Below, one piece after another: positions 16,668 to 28,190 of a DNA stretch of 51,157 nucleotides. Below the pieces are notes generated by a model that saw only the letters and a list, made by a program, of their open reading frames with translations, was not told the DNA's origin and made no database searches. Made by a program: the position numbers and the translations under genes. Position 1 is the stretch's first letter; each line of letters opens with the position of its first letter. Source of the stretch: Candidatus Gastranaerophilales bacterium (GTDB lineage: Bacteria > Cyanobacteriota > Vampirovibrionia > Gastranaerophilales > Gastranaerophilaceae); assembly GCA_944323115.1 (NCBI GenBank), contig CALURG010000077.1, positions 1 to 51,157 of the forward strand, in the 5' to 3' direction.

Positions 16668-17540
16668 GTGTATAGATATTATAAAAAATATGTTCCGTAT
16701 CTTTTTATTTTGCCGGCAGCGGTTATATTGATATTGTTTTTTTTCATTCCTTTTTTTGAAACAATCGTTTTAAGCTTTTTCGATTACAATTCAAATATCT
16801 ATCATCCGGTATTTGTTTCTTTGCGCAATTATACTTCTCTGCTCACTTCACCTGTATTTTACAAGGTTTTGTTAAATACGTTTATTTATTTAATGGTGGC
16901 GGTGCCGTTTCTTGTCGTAATTCCTCTTATAGTGGCAATTATGATTAATCAGAAAATACGGGGAATCACATTGTATAAAATACTCATATACCTTCCTGTA
17001 ATTGTATCTATTGTTGTGGCTGCAATCGCTTTTAAATGGTTGTACGCTCAGCAGGGAGTTTTGAATTATGCAATGTCCGTATTTCACATAAATCCTGTTT
17101 CTTGGCTTACCGACCCAAATGTTGCCTTATACTCTGTAATTATTGTAACAATATGGAAAGGTATAGGGTATTATATGATGATTTACCTTTCTGCACTAAT
17201 GAGTGTGCCGAAAGATTTGTATGAAGCCTGTGAAGTTGACGGAGCAAATCCGGTTGTTAAGCATCTGACCGTTACTTTGCCTCATTTAATGCCGACGATA
17301 GGACTTGTTACGACTATATCATCAATTTCTGCAATGAAAGTTTTTGTTGAAATTTATGTAATGACAAAAGGAGGACCTTTAGACTCAAGCAAGACAATAG
17401 TCTATTACATCTACGAAAGAGCGTTTGAAAATCTGGATTTGGGTATTGCTTCTGCGGCATCTGTCATTTTGCTCGTAATAGTACTTGCTTTGTCCGTAAT
17501 AAACTTTGTTTTCTTTGAAAACAAACAGTATCAACTGTAA
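16668..17540 (+). CDS. sugar ABC transporter permease, MalF/UgpA type
   Basis: A 290-residue inner-membrane permease with six predicted helices. The first is LFILPAAVILILFFFIPFFE, with the family's usual N-terminal P-A-x-x-x-x-x-F-F-x-x-P spacing. The EAA loop is recognisable in DLYEACEVDGANPVVKHLTVTLPHLMPT, the site that contacts the ATPase subunit. The start is GTG at 16668, five bases after AAGGAG. It pairs with the downstream permease to form the channel. Neither the substrate-binding protein nor the ATPase gene is adjacent; the ATPase may be a shared MsmK/UgpC-type protein encoded elsewhere. Confidence 0.9.
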   Translation: MYRYYKKYVPYLFILPAAVILILFFFIPFFETIVLSFFDYNSNIYHPVFVSLRNYTSLLTSPVFYKVLLNTFIYLMVAVPFLVVIPLIVAIMINQKIRGITLYKILIYLPVIVSIVVAAIAFKWLYAQQGVLNYAMSVFHINPVSWLTDPNVALYSVIIVTIWKGIGYYMMIYLSALMSVPKDLYEACEVDGANPVVKHLTVTLPHLMPTIGLVTTISSISAMKVFVEIYVMTKGGPLDSSKTIVYYIYERAFENLDLGIASAASVILLVIVLALSVINFVFFENKQYQL

Positions 17541-17565
17541 ATTCTTTATAAGGAGAAAATGAAAA

Positions 17566-18417
17566 GTGAAAAATATAAAAAGTGTTTCCGGCGGATTTTT
17601 TATACACGCATCATTAATTTTTGTTTCGTTATTATCAATTTTCCCTTTTCTGTGGCTGTTGTCCACTGCATTGAAAGGCCCGGATGAAAACATTTTTCAA
17701 TACCCTCCTGTGTTTTTACCGGAAAGTCCTACTTGGGCTAACTTTAAAGGTGTTTGGAACCAAATACCTTTTATGTTGTATTTTTTGAACAGTATGGTTG
17801 TTGCAGGGTTTACAGTTCTTTTAAATTTAATATTGTCGGCACTTGCAGCATATCCTTTGGCAAGGATGGAATTTGCCGGAAAGAAAACTGTTTTTTATGC
17901 AACACTTGCTACTATTATGATTCCTTTTCAGGCAATTATGCTGCCTGTATATTTGATTGTTCTCAAATTAAACATGGTTGATTCTGTAAACAGTTTTATG
18001 GGATATTTGGGATTGATTCTGCCTTTTGCAGTTAATGCTTTTGGTATATTTTTAATGAGGCAGGCATTTTTGGCAATACCGAAAGAAATGGAAGAAGCTG
18101 CTTTTGTTGACGGGTGTAATGTTTTTCAAATTTGGTGGAAAATACTTCTTCCTATGGTAAAACCTACGCTTGCGGTGCTTGCTATATTTACATTTATCGG
18201 TTCTTGGGGTGAGTTTTTGTGGCCGAGTATTGTGTTGACACAAAAGACATTGTATACGCTGCCTGTCGGGGTAAACGATTTGCAGGGTATGTTCAGTGCA
18301 AACTGGAGGTTTATTGCGGCAGGTTCCATTATTGCAACAATACCTATTCTTGTATTCTTCATTGCAATGCAAAAATATTTTATATCAGGTGAAAATGACG
18401 GTGCGGTAAAAGGATAG
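17566..18417 (+). CDS. sugar ABC transporter permease, MalG/UgpE type
   Basis: A second permease of the carbohydrate uptake type (283 aa, six helices). It has the signature FPFLWLLSTALKGPDE near the N-terminus, the typical AAYPLARMEFAGKK loop, and an EAA motif EEAAFVDGCNVFQIWWKILLPMVKP. The start is GTG 17566 with AAGGAG at 17550-17555; a closer ATG at 17559 is out of frame. It is the last gene of the apparent operon starting at 13417. Sugar type is not predictable. Confidence 0.9.
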   Translation: MKNIKSVSGGFFIHASLIFVSLLSIFPFLWLLSTALKGPDENIFQYPPVFLPESPTWANFKGVWNQIPFMLYFLNSMVVAGFTVLLNLILSALAAYPLARMEFAGKKTVFYATLATIMIPFQAIMLPVYLIVLKLNMVDSVNSFMGYLGLILPFAVNAFGIFLMRQAFLAIPKEMEEAAFVDGCNVFQIWWKILLPMVKPTLAVLAIFTFIGSWGEFLWPSIVLTQKTLYTLPVGVNDLQGMFSANWRFIAAGSIIATIPILVFFIAMQKYFISGENDGAVKG

Positions 18418-18437
18418 TGTTTTATTACAATTTTTAC

Positions 18438-18465
18438 TTTACTTGTTTCAAAAAATCATTATTAT
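18438..18465 (+). promoter_or_regulatory. candidate promoter, leaderless type
   Basis: TTTACT (18438-18443), a 16-base spacer and TATTAT (18460-18465), ending seven bases before the ATG at 18473. No ribosome site is present. Confidence 0.35.
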
Positions 18466-18472
18466 ATTTAAT

Positions 18473-19063
18473 ATGAAAAAACTTTTATCATTATTACTTT
18501 CAGCATTATTGGTTTTGCAATTCTCGGGAGTTTGTTATGCCGAGATAAGTGATGATTTTTGGGATGAGCCTATGAAAATTGATGATGCCGCCAAAAATCA
18601 GCAAAAAAGCGTTACAAATCAAGAATTTGAAAAGGTAATGCAATTTTTTGAAAAAAAGAAAAAGAAAAAAGAAGAAAAAAATAAACCCAAAGGAAATCCT
18701 CTGTGGCAAAATAATGTTGAAAATGAAGATGCTCAATCAAATGACATATCTGATGCTTTGAAAGACATAAAAGATGATTATCCGACAGCAATGCTGCCTG
18801 TCACTTTGATTACACCGGAACAATCGGAAATTCCTCCGGGATATTATCGTATACTTTCAGCAAAAAATGACTCCGGTTATTTCATAAATTTTTATCAGGG
18901 TAATCAATTAATTGCAAAAGTTAAAGCGATAAATTCTGGGAATGACCACAATCAAAAATCCCTCAATTATGCAAAACTTATCCCTCATGACAATACCTAC
19001 ATGAAAGTTATTTACGGCGATATTGACTGTAATTTGGAAACTAAGCTGTTAATTAAACAATAA
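18473..19063 (+). CDS. secreted protein with Lys/Glu-rich linker, function unknown
   Basis: A clear signal peptide (MKKLLSLLLSALLVLQFSGVCYA, cleavage before EISDDFW) is followed by a charged, probably disordered segment with FEKKKKKKEEKNKPKG. A compact C-terminal part of about 85 residues begins PTAMLPVTLITPEQSEIPPGYYRI and ends in short beta-rich stretches. I recognise no family. ATG 18473 is chosen over an upstream in-frame start at 18443 because it yields the signal peptide. The gene follows the permease operon by 56 bases but has its own candidate promoter. Confidence 0.6.
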   Translation: MKKLLSLLLSALLVLQFSGVCYAEISDDFWDEPMKIDDAAKNQQKSVTNQEFEKVMQFFEKKKKKKEEKNKPKGNPLWQNNVENEDAQSNDISDALKDIKDDYPTAMLPVTLITPEQSEIPPGYYRILSAKNDSGYFINFYQGNQLIAKVKAINSGNDHNQKSLNYAKLIPHDNTYMKVIYGDIDCNLETKLLIKQ

Positions 19064-19080
19064 CCTGTAGTTTATTATTT

Positions 19081-20673
19081 CTACGCCGTAAGTTTTACAT
19101 ATTTTGAGGCTCCTATACCGTCTATTTCGGATATTTGTGTAAGAGTTGGTTCATCAACCTCACTATCAATATTTATAATCATTATAGAAATATTATCTTC
19201 TGCTGTTCTGCTTTGTGCTACATTCATTCGTGTAATATTTATATTTTTACCGCCAAGTACAGTTGCAACTTTGGCAATCATAGACGGTTTGTTTTCGTGA
19301 GGAACAATCAGCATATGTTTTTCCGGTTCAATACTGACATTATATCCGTTAATTTTAACAATTCTCGGCATATCTTTTGCGATAAGTGCTCCGGATATTG
19401 TATTCGTTTCTTTGTCCGTAACAAGTTTAACCGTAATTGAACCTATATAATCAGTAGATGTTTGAGATTTTGTGGTTGAAACATCCAGTCCTTTGTTTTT
19501 TGCAACAAAAGGAGCATTGACATAATTAATTTGCTCCAGAAACGAAGACAAAACACCTTTTACAACGGCTGTTTCCAAAGGAGATACATCCAAATCCGCA
19601 AGAGTACCCTTTACGGTAATATATATTCCTCTCAAATTGCCGTTTGAAGTCTGCATCGCAAGCTCTCCTATATTTTCGGCAAGCTGCATGTAATCTTTAA
19701 CAGGCTCTATTTTCGATGGTTTTAAAGAAGGAATGTTAACGGCTGCTTTTGCAGAACCTCCAGAGAGAACTTCTTTTATTTGCTGTGCAACATCTATTGC
19801 AACATTTATCTGTGCTTCTTCCGTGCTTGCTCCAAGATGCGGTGTCATAAGAATGTCTCCGGTTGTTTTGAAAAAAGGAGAAGCTGTTATATCCGGTTCG
19901 GTTTCAAAAACATCAACAGCAGCCTGTGCTACCTGACCTGATTCAAGAGCCTGTGCCAGTGCAGCTTCATCAATTATTCCTCCTCTTGCACAATTAATAA
20001 GTCTGACACCTTTTTTCATTTTAGCAATAGATTTTGCATTAATCATATGCATTGTTTCTTTTGTCTTTGGAACATGAACGGTAATATAATCACAGACAGG
20101 CCATAATTGTTCCAGGTCTTCAATATATTTTGCACCGAATTTTTCAACAACATCTTTTGTCGTGTACGGGTCAAAAACAAGTATATTCATCCCAAGAGCT
20201 TTTGCTGTTTCTGCCACATGGTGGCCTATTTTTCCAAAGCCTATTATTCCTAAAGTTTTTCCAAAAACCTCATGCCCGGTAAATTTTGAACGTTCCCAAA
20301 GACCTTGCTTTGTAGATTCAGCAGCTTTTGCAATGTTTCTTGACATTGCAAGCATCAATGCAACAGTATGTTCAGCAGCCGCATTTGTGTTTCCGTCAGG
20401 AGAGTTTACAACTATAATACCGTTAGCGGTAGCGGCTTCAAGATTTATATTGTCTACCCCTACTCCCGCTCTGCCTATTATTTTCAGATTCTTTCCTGCT
20501 TCAATAACTTTTTTTGTTACTTTTGTCTGGCTTCTGACCATCAAAGCATCGTATTCGCCGATGATATTGCAAAGTTCATCTTCCGTCATTGTTGGCAAAA
20601 TCACACCTTGAGCCACTTCATCAACTATATTTTTTGCCGATTCATTAATCTTGTCAGTAATTAAAACTTTCAT
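19081..20673 (-). CDS. serA: D-3-phosphoglycerate dehydrogenase, long form
   Basis: SerA oxidises 3-phosphoglycerate, the first step of serine synthesis. It has the substrate and NAD domains of the D-2-hydroxyacid dehydrogenases (residues 1-315: VRSQTKV, AGVGVDNINLEAA, GIIGFGKIGHHVAETAKALG, NCARGGIIDEAAL and the catalytic His in MTPHLGASTEEAQ). An intervening ASB domain (about 320-450) and a C-terminal ACT domain (about 458-530, NKPSMIAKVATVLGGKNINI) follow. The 530-residue long form is usual in cyanobacteria and many other bacteria, and the ACT domain suggests serine feedback. The ATG at 20673, with AGGGG upstream, is preferred to the TTG at 20676. serB is about 17 kb away in the window. Confidence 0.95.
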   Translation of the reverse strand: MKVLITDKINESAKNIVDEVAQGVILPTMTEDELCNIIGEYDALMVRSQTKVTKKVIEAGKNLKIIGRAGVGVDNINLEAATANGIIVVNSPDGNTNAAAEHTVALMLAMSRNIAKAAESTKQGLWERSKFTGHEVFGKTLGIIGFGKIGHHVAETAKALGMNILVFDPYTTKDVVEKFGAKYIEDLEQLWPVCDYITVHVPKTKETMHMINAKSIAKMKKGVRLINCARGGIIDEAALAQALESGQVAQAAVDVFETEPDITASPFFKTTGDILMTPHLGASTEEAQINVAIDVAQQIKEVLSGGSAKAAVNIPSLKPSKIEPVKDYMQLAENIGELAMQTSNGNLRGIYITVKGTLADLDVSPLETAVVKGVLSSFLEQINYVNAPFVAKNKGLDVSTTKSQTSTDYIGSITVKLVTDKETNTISGALIAKDMPRIVKINGYNVSIEPEKHMLIVPHENKPSMIAKVATVLGGKNINITRMNVAQSRTAEDNISIMIINIDSEVDEPTLTQISEIDGIGASKYVKLTA

Positions 20674-20752
20674 CAAAAATTCCCCTAAAAATCTAACTAT
20701 TGCAACGATTATACATCTATGTTGAGATTTAAGGCAATTTATTAAAAATAAG

Positions 20753-22597
20753 TTATTTTACATAAATCTCTTCAAGGTTATGCACAACACCGCCGAGTTC
20801 TGTAGGATAAACGTTACCGAATTTTGTTCTTACAGCTGAAATAATTATTGGTGAATACAAATATATAATCGGTTTTTCGTCATAAATAAGCTGCTGGTAT
20901 TCTTCATACAGTTTTTTTCTTTTGTCAAAATTTAGTTCAAGAGAAGCTTTGTCAAAAAGTTCATTGAGTTTTTTCTCCCACCAAAAAAGATTTTTATTTT
21001 CTTCAGGAGTTTTTCTCATATTAAAGACATGCAAAGTTCCGTTTGAATACCACACATTTTTGCCCGCATAAGGTTCAAGCGGGCTGCCTGTAAATCCCAT
21101 AATTACCGCATCAAAATCGTTTGAGTTAACAAGTTTACTCACCAGCGTATTAAACTCGATGGGTTTAAAGTTAACTGTCATGCCAAGTTCTTCAAGGTCT
21201 TGTTTTATCATAACTCCGATTGATTCACGCTCGGTATTGCCTGCATTTGTGTAAAGGTCAAATTCAACTTTGTTGCCGTATTTGTCATACAGTTTTTTAT
21301 TTTTCCAGTAGAATCCGGATTTTTGCAAAAATTCTTTTGCTTTTTTCATATCCTGAGGATGTCCTTTGGCAATTTTTTCATTCAAATATATGGAAGACAA
21401 CGGCTCCGGTGTAAATAATGGTGCGGCAACACCGCCTGCAATGTTAAACACCATATTTTCTCTGTCAATAGCATAGTCAGTGGCTTTTCTGAAATTTACA
21501 TCATTAAACCACCTTTGTTTTATTGGATTTACATAGTATTTGCCTTTATCATTTTTTCTTGTGTTGAGATTGTAGGCAAAATATATCGTACCTGTGTTCG
21601 GACCAAGATTGTAGACTTTGTAATCAGAGTTTTTTTCCTGTTCTTTGAATAATGCAACATTAGAACTTCTCAATCCTACTGTATCAAGTTCTTTGGATTT
21701 GAACTTCAAAAGTTCATTGTTCAAATCTCCGACTATTAAAATAATATACTTGTCAAGATAAGGAAGCTTCTGCCCTTTTTCATCAATTATGTAATAATTC
21801 GGATTTCTTTCATAGACCAAACGTTGTGCAGGAACATATTCTTTTAAACGGAAAGAACCGCTTGTGACGAAATTTTTCGGATTTGTGTTTGAACCCCAAA
21901 AAGATGCGAATGCTCTTTTTCCTTGCTTTGTAACAGGCTCCAGTATGTGCTTGGGGGCAATCGGAACGGATAACTGACGTAAAAACGGCGAGAAAGGCTT
22001 TGGAGTTGTAAATTTAACAGTATATTTGTCAATTTTTTCAACTTTAGGCAATTCTTCACCTATGTACATTGCATCACGTGTACTGGTGTTTCCAAATCCT
22101 CCAAATATTATTGTATTCCAGGTAAAATACACATCATCGGCCGTAATTTCTTTTCCGTCCGACCATTTTAGCCCTTGTCGGAGAGTAACAATATATGTTT
22201 TTTTATCAGGCAGCACCTCAATATTTTTTGCAAGTTTAGGAATAACTTCACCCGTATATGCATCTGTTGTAACAAGTCCGTCAAACATAATATCAGCAGC
22301 AAGAGAAGATGTTGCATCCATAGAGTTCCAGGAATTAAAAGTTTTCGGGCCTTCTCCAATTGTACTTGAAACAAATGCACCGCCGTATTTTCCCGCAGGA
22401 GAACGAGAAAGAAGATAGTCAGTGCCGTTTATTGTTTTAGTTTGCTGCGGATAAGGCTTGTGAGTCAGCGTAGATTCGGATGTTGTATTTGTTTGTTTGT
22501 CAATTTCTTTTTCCGGAATATCCGCCCTCAAACAACCTGCAAGCACAATAATAATAAACAAAAATATGGAAACAAGGTAAATAATTCTTTTTTTCAT
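20753..22597 (-). CDS. family 5 solute-binding lipoprotein (oligopeptide type)
   Basis: A lipoprotein signal (lipobox LAGC, Cys22) leads to a 590-residue SBP_bac_5 domain. Signatures include PKTFNSWNSMDATSS, GLVTTDAYTGEVIPKLAKN, LRQGLKWSDGKEITADDVYFTWN and a late AVIMGFTGSPLEPY. Such proteins capture oligopeptides, dipeptides or sometimes nickel or sugars for ABC uptake. No permease or ATPase gene is next to it, so it may feed a transporter encoded elsewhere. Length is normal. It is divergent from the alcohol dehydrogenase gene. Confidence 0.9.
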   Translation of the reverse strand: MKKRIIYLVSIFLFIIIVLAGCLRADIPEKEIDKQTNTTSESTLTHKPYPQQTKTINGTDYLLSRSPAGKYGGAFVSSTIGEGPKTFNSWNSMDATSSLAADIMFDGLVTTDAYTGEVIPKLAKNIEVLPDKKTYIVTLRQGLKWSDGKEITADDVYFTWNTIIFGGFGNTSTRDAMYIGEELPKVEKIDKYTVKFTTPKPFSPFLRQLSVPIAPKHILEPVTKQGKRAFASFWGSNTNPKNFVTSGSFRLKEYVPAQRLVYERNPNYYIIDEKGQKLPYLDKYIILIVGDLNNELLKFKSKELDTVGLRSSNVALFKEQEKNSDYKVYNLGPNTGTIYFAYNLNTRKNDKGKYYVNPIKQRWFNDVNFRKATDYAIDRENMVFNIAGGVAAPLFTPEPLSSIYLNEKIAKGHPQDMKKAKEFLQKSGFYWKNKKLYDKYGNKVEFDLYTNAGNTERESIGVMIKQDLEELGMTVNFKPIEFNTLVSKLVNSNDFDAVIMGFTGSPLEPYAGKNVWYSNGTLHVFNMRKTPEENKNLFWWEKKLNELFDKASLELNFDKRKKLYEEYQQLIYDEKPIIYLYSPIIISAVRTKFGNVYPTELGGVVHNLEEIYVK

Positions 22598-22853
22598 ACA
22601 AACAATTTATCATAAATTTGTATAACTTTTTACTGGCCGGTAAGATTTTTTATATACCCTTTTGTGTAATATCACATAATGCCTGTAAAATCTTTAAAGA
22701 AAATTAAAAATGTTGTATTATAGTTTTATTAAATTATGCAAGAAAATTCGTGATAAAGCTTGTCTGTCTTTTACGCTATCGATAAGAGCAGAAAGCTTGA
22801 AACGGCAGAGTTAATATAAGATTAGATAAAACAAAATGAGAAAGGAGTTTTTT
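22598..22853. promoter_or_regulatory. divergent intergenic region upstream of alcohol dehydrogenase
   Basis: No gene is seen. TATTAT near 22714 could be a -10 box for the plus strand. A less AT-rich leader at 22751-22810 holds AAAGCTT twice (22755-22761 and 22792-22798), a self-complementary TATCGATA and an AAACGGCAGAG end, which may fold into a 5' leader structure. I recognise no riboswitch class. Confidence 0.25.
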
Positions 22854-24065
22854 ATGTGGGAAAAAGATATAAATATTAATCAAACACTTGAAATAAGAGT
22901 AAAAACAAATGTGTTTTTCGGAGTCGGTGCAATTTCAAAAATAGAAGATATCGCAAAAGAATTAAAAAATAAAGGTGTAGACAAGGTTATTGTAGTCAGC
23001 GGCAAAGGTGCCTACAAAATTACCGGTGCTTGGGATTATGTTGAAAAAGCATTAAACAACAATGGTATCGGCTATATCAACTATGCAAAAGTTACGCCAA
23101 ATCCGACAACTGCGGCTATTGATGAGGCAACAGCACTTGCAAAAGATTTTGGTGCCAAAGCTGTAATAGCAATAGGCGGTGGTTCTCCAATCGATACTGG
23201 TAAAAGCGTTGCAATTCTTATGGAATACAAAGATAAAACAGCCGCCGAACTTTATGAATTTAAGTTTACACCTGAAAAGGCAGCTCCTATTGTTGCAATA
23301 AACCTAACACACGGCACGGGAACAGAAGTCAACAGGTTTGCGGTTGCAACAAATCTTGAAAAGAACTTTAAACCGGCAATTGCTTATGATTGTATTTACC
23401 CGTCTTATTCCATAGATGATCCGCAATTGATGACAAAGCTGTCTAAGAATCAAACATTGTACACTTCAATAGATGCTGTAAACCATGTAGTCGAAGCAGC
23501 AACATCAACTGTTGCTTCCCCTTATGCAATTACTCTGGCAAAAGAAACAATCAGACTTGTTGCAAATTATTTACCAAAAGCAGTCGAAGATTTGGAAAAT
23601 CCTGAATACAGATATTATCTTTTGTATGCATCATTATTGGGCGGTGTCGGATTCGATAACGGACTTTTACACTTTACACATGCTCTGGAACATCCTTTGA
23701 GTGCAGTGAAACCTGAACTGTCACACGGACTTGGACTTGCTATGCTGCTACCGGCTGTTATAAAAGCAATATATCCTGCAAAAGCAGCTACACTTGCTGA
23801 TATTCTTGAACCGATTGCTCCGGGCTTGAAAGGTACTGCTGATGAAGCTGAAAAAGCCGGAAAACTCGTCGAAAAATGGCTTTTTGAAGTTGGCGTTCCT
23901 CAAAAACTGAAAGATGACGGTTTCTGTGAAGAAGACGTGGAAAAACTCGTAGATTTGTGTTTCACTACACCGTCATTGGATGGGCTTCTTGCTATCGCTC
24001 CTATCGAAGCGACAAAAGAAGTTGTTGCACAGATTTACAAAGATTCATTGTACCCTTGTAAATAA
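22854..24065 (+). CDS. iron-containing alcohol dehydrogenase
   Basis: A group III (Fe-dependent) alcohol dehydrogenase of 403 residues. The N-terminal Rossmann-like part has VIVVSGKGAY, VIAIGGGSPIDTGKS (the nucleotide-binding GGGS motif) and THGTGTEVN. The C-terminal metal-binding part shows SIDAVNHVVEAA, LHFTHALEHPLSAV and ELSHGLGLAMLLP, providing the Asp and three His ligands. It probably interconverts short-chain alcohols and aldehydes with NAD(P), a fermentation step. ATG 22854 is chosen over 22836 because AAGGAG (22842-22847) lies six bases ahead. Confidence 0.93.
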   Translation: MWEKDININQTLEIRVKTNVFFGVGAISKIEDIAKELKNKGVDKVIVVSGKGAYKITGAWDYVEKALNNNGIGYINYAKVTPNPTTAAIDEATALAKDFGAKAVIAIGGGSPIDTGKSVAILMEYKDKTAAELYEFKFTPEKAAPIVAINLTHGTGTEVNRFAVATNLEKNFKPAIAYDCIYPSYSIDDPQLMTKLSKNQTLYTSIDAVNHVVEAATSTVASPYAITLAKETIRLVANYLPKAVEDLENPEYRYYLLYASLLGGVGFDNGLLHFTHALEHPLSAVKPELSHGLGLAMLLPAVIKAIYPAKAATLADILEPIAPGLKGTADEAEKAGKLVEKWLFEVGVPQKLKDDGFCEEDVEKLVDLCFTTPSLDGLLAIAPIEATKEVVAQIYKDSLYPCK

Positions 24066-24439
24066 TCTGTATTTTAACATCCGGATTTGATAGGTGCCGG
24101 TTTTCTTTTCTTTGGTTCGTTTCTTTTCTTTTGCCTGCACAATACAAAAGAAAAGAAATGAACATGTAAAAAACAAATTACATTTTGTGATTTTTGTTCT
24201 ACCCGCTCTTTATCGTAAAGAGGCGAATTACGTACGGGTACGTCGTGTAAGTAAAACGAACCCGGTGCCTTTGTGTTCCATAATCACGCTTCTGGCGAAC
24301 GCCCGTACTTCAAGACTGCGAAATCGGGCTGGGATGAAACGAAGCGAAACGCTTCTTACAAATGTCTGATTCCGCCTTTTGGGGATACAATCTGGCTCCA
24401 GGACAGAACCCTGTTTCTCTTGTGTACAAGTGGGGGTGA
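24066..24439. other. G+C-rich, hairpin-rich non-coding island
   Basis: This stretch is visibly richer in G+C than its surroundings, especially 24200-24440, and holds many short perfect hairpins. They are TTTCTTTTCTTTTG/CAAAAGAAAAGAAA (24120-24159 region), CTCTTTA-TCG-TAAAGAG (24206-24222), ACGTAC-GG-GTACGT (24230-24243), GCCCG..CGGGC (24301-24329), GAAGCG-AAA-CGCTTC (24341-24355) and CTTGT-GT-ACAAG (24419-24430). Several overlapping frames are open, but none looks like a protein. It may be a dispersed repeat or a structured RNA; I cannot tell which. Confidence 0.4.
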
Positions 24440-24577
24440 ATTAGGTATATTAGTCAGTTAAATAAATTTCCAAAATTACAAAATCTAAGATTTGATGATT
24501 TAAAAAGTTATTTAAAAAATAACGAAGAAGTTTTAAGCTCCATACAAGAACAACTCGGCAGAATTATTGCAAAGTAA
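24440..24577 (+). pseudogene. 45-codon gene remnant or tiny gene with no standard start
   Basis: The frame reads IRYISQLNKFPKLQNL, RFDDLKSYLKNNEEVL, SSIQEQLGRIIAK, then stop; it is convincingly helical and protein-like. It opens right after an in-frame TGA at 24437 and contains no ATG, GTG or TTG start, so it looks like the C-terminal remnant of a lost gene. A GGGGGTGA just upstream is Shine-Dalgarno-like, and an ATT start cannot be excluded. It directly follows the hairpin-rich island, which may mark an insertion or deletion junction. Family not recognised. Confidence 0.35.
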
Positions 24578-24628
24578 GATTCCTTGCATAAAGCCGTCAA
24601 ATTATAAATTAAATTTTTAATAAGGCAA

Positions 24629-24665
24629 AAACAGCCGGCAAAAAAGCCGGCTGTTTGGTCTTTTT
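24629..24665 (+). terminator. strong terminator-like hairpin
   Basis: Eleven-base arms AAACAGCCGGC and GCCGGCTGTTT around an AAAAAA loop, followed after GG by a T run. It would end any transcript from the island or remnant and insulate gyrB. Confidence 0.8.
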
Positions 24666-24743
24666 GATGTTTGCTGCAAATTCCGGTACAAATTCTCGGA
24701 TAATCTTCTTTACAAATTAGTTTAATCTTCTTGTTTGTAGTAA

Positions 24744-27233
<2,490 letters not shown>

Positions 27234-27247
27234 ATAGTAGAATTTTG

Positions 27248-27290
27248 AAAAGTTAACCATTATTTTTTGAATAATGGTTAACTTTTGTTT
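27248..27290 (+). terminator. rho-independent terminator of gyrB
   Basis: Perfect 16-base arms (27248-27263 and 27271-27286, core GTTAACCATTAT) around a seven-base loop, followed by a short T-rich tail. Confidence 0.85.
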
Positions 27291-27414
27291 CATAAATTTT
27301 ACTTTGGTAGCAAAAAATTTTTTTTTGTTTTTTATAAATGCTTGTTGAAAGACATTAATAATTTTAAAAGTCTTTTAAGTAAAGAAACATAATTTTTATA
27401 AGATTGGAGAAAAA

Positions 27415-28053
27415 ATGATTTTACCTGTTAATAGTTTCAACAGTAATGTATCAAACCAAAATATGTCATTCAAAGGCAAATGGAATGTTTTAAGCTGTGC
27501 TTTTGACAGAAGCAAACGTTTGGATAGTGATGTTTTGTCCAAATATTTACAATTGTCTAACAGACAAGTCAATGAAGAATTGTCTCAAGGAATCAACAAT
27601 CCTATTTTGAAGATAGCAAAAAGATTTAACAGACATAAAAACGGTTTTTTGTATAGACTTGCAAAAAAATATAACAGTGAAATGTTCGACCAGCGTATTA
27701 CAAACCCGGACGAAACAAGACAAATTATTTATAACATTTACGACAGTGTAAAATATCCTGGCAAAGTTCATAAAAAAATAGTTACATCTACAGATGCGAC
27801 ATTTGCACAACTACAGACAATTTTTAAAAAGACAGAAAAAAATCCCGATCTTTTAAAACTTGCCGACAAAGTTATTTCTGTATATGAGTCAACTGTATAC
27901 AAAGATATTCCTTATTCTGTTTTAACAAGATTTTTGTATTCACATTCCGCTGATAAAATTCTAAAAAACTTTGATTCGTATAAGCCTTTTATAAAAAACT
28001 CTATGAAACACAATAACATTGAAGAGTTTTTTAAATCTTTAAATACTAAGTAA
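27415..28053 (+). CDS. SFKG-tagged helical protein, function unknown
   Basis: A 212-residue basic, mostly helical protein. Its N-terminus, MILPVNSF followed by an Asn/Ser-rich stretch and MSFKGK (residues 17-22), matches the pattern of the proteins at 2268 and 28191. No signal peptide or membrane helix is visible, and I recognise no domain. A GGAGA site precedes the ATG. It precedes another SFKG protein by about 140 bases in the same orientation. Confidence 0.6.
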   Translation: MILPVNSFNSNVSNQNMSFKGKWNVLSCAFDRSKRLDSDVLSKYLQLSNRQVNEELSQGINNPILKIAKRFNRHKNGFLYRLAKKYNSEMFDQRITNPDETRQIIYNIYDSVKYPGKVHKKIVTSTDATFAQLQTIFKKTEKNPDLLKLADKVISVYESTVYKDIPYSVLTRFLYSHSADKILKNFDSYKPFIKNSMKHNNIEEFFKSLNTK

Positions 28054-28190
28054 ACTTTTGTATAGTTCTTGTTTAGATATAGCAAAAAGTATTTTTAGCT
28101 GTTTTGTATAACAGTGAGAGATTTTAGGCATGCATTAATACTTTAAAAATATTTTTGTTTGACTTAAAATATAATTTTCAAAGGCAGCGG

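Noticed and set aside
22751-22810. possible riboswitch in the alcohol dehydrogenase leader
   Set aside because: I see repeated AAAGCTT and short complementary bits but no known aptamer consensus; listed only as intergenic context.
24094-24369. 91-codon open frame on the plus strand
   Set aside because: It overlaps the hairpin-rich island; composition and many Arg/Ser/Asn runs look like translated non-coding DNA, there is no ribosome site, and other frames are open as well.
24273-24461. 62-codon open frame in the same island
   Set aside because: It conflicts with the hairpins and with the better-supported remnant frame at 24440-24577; no family resemblance.
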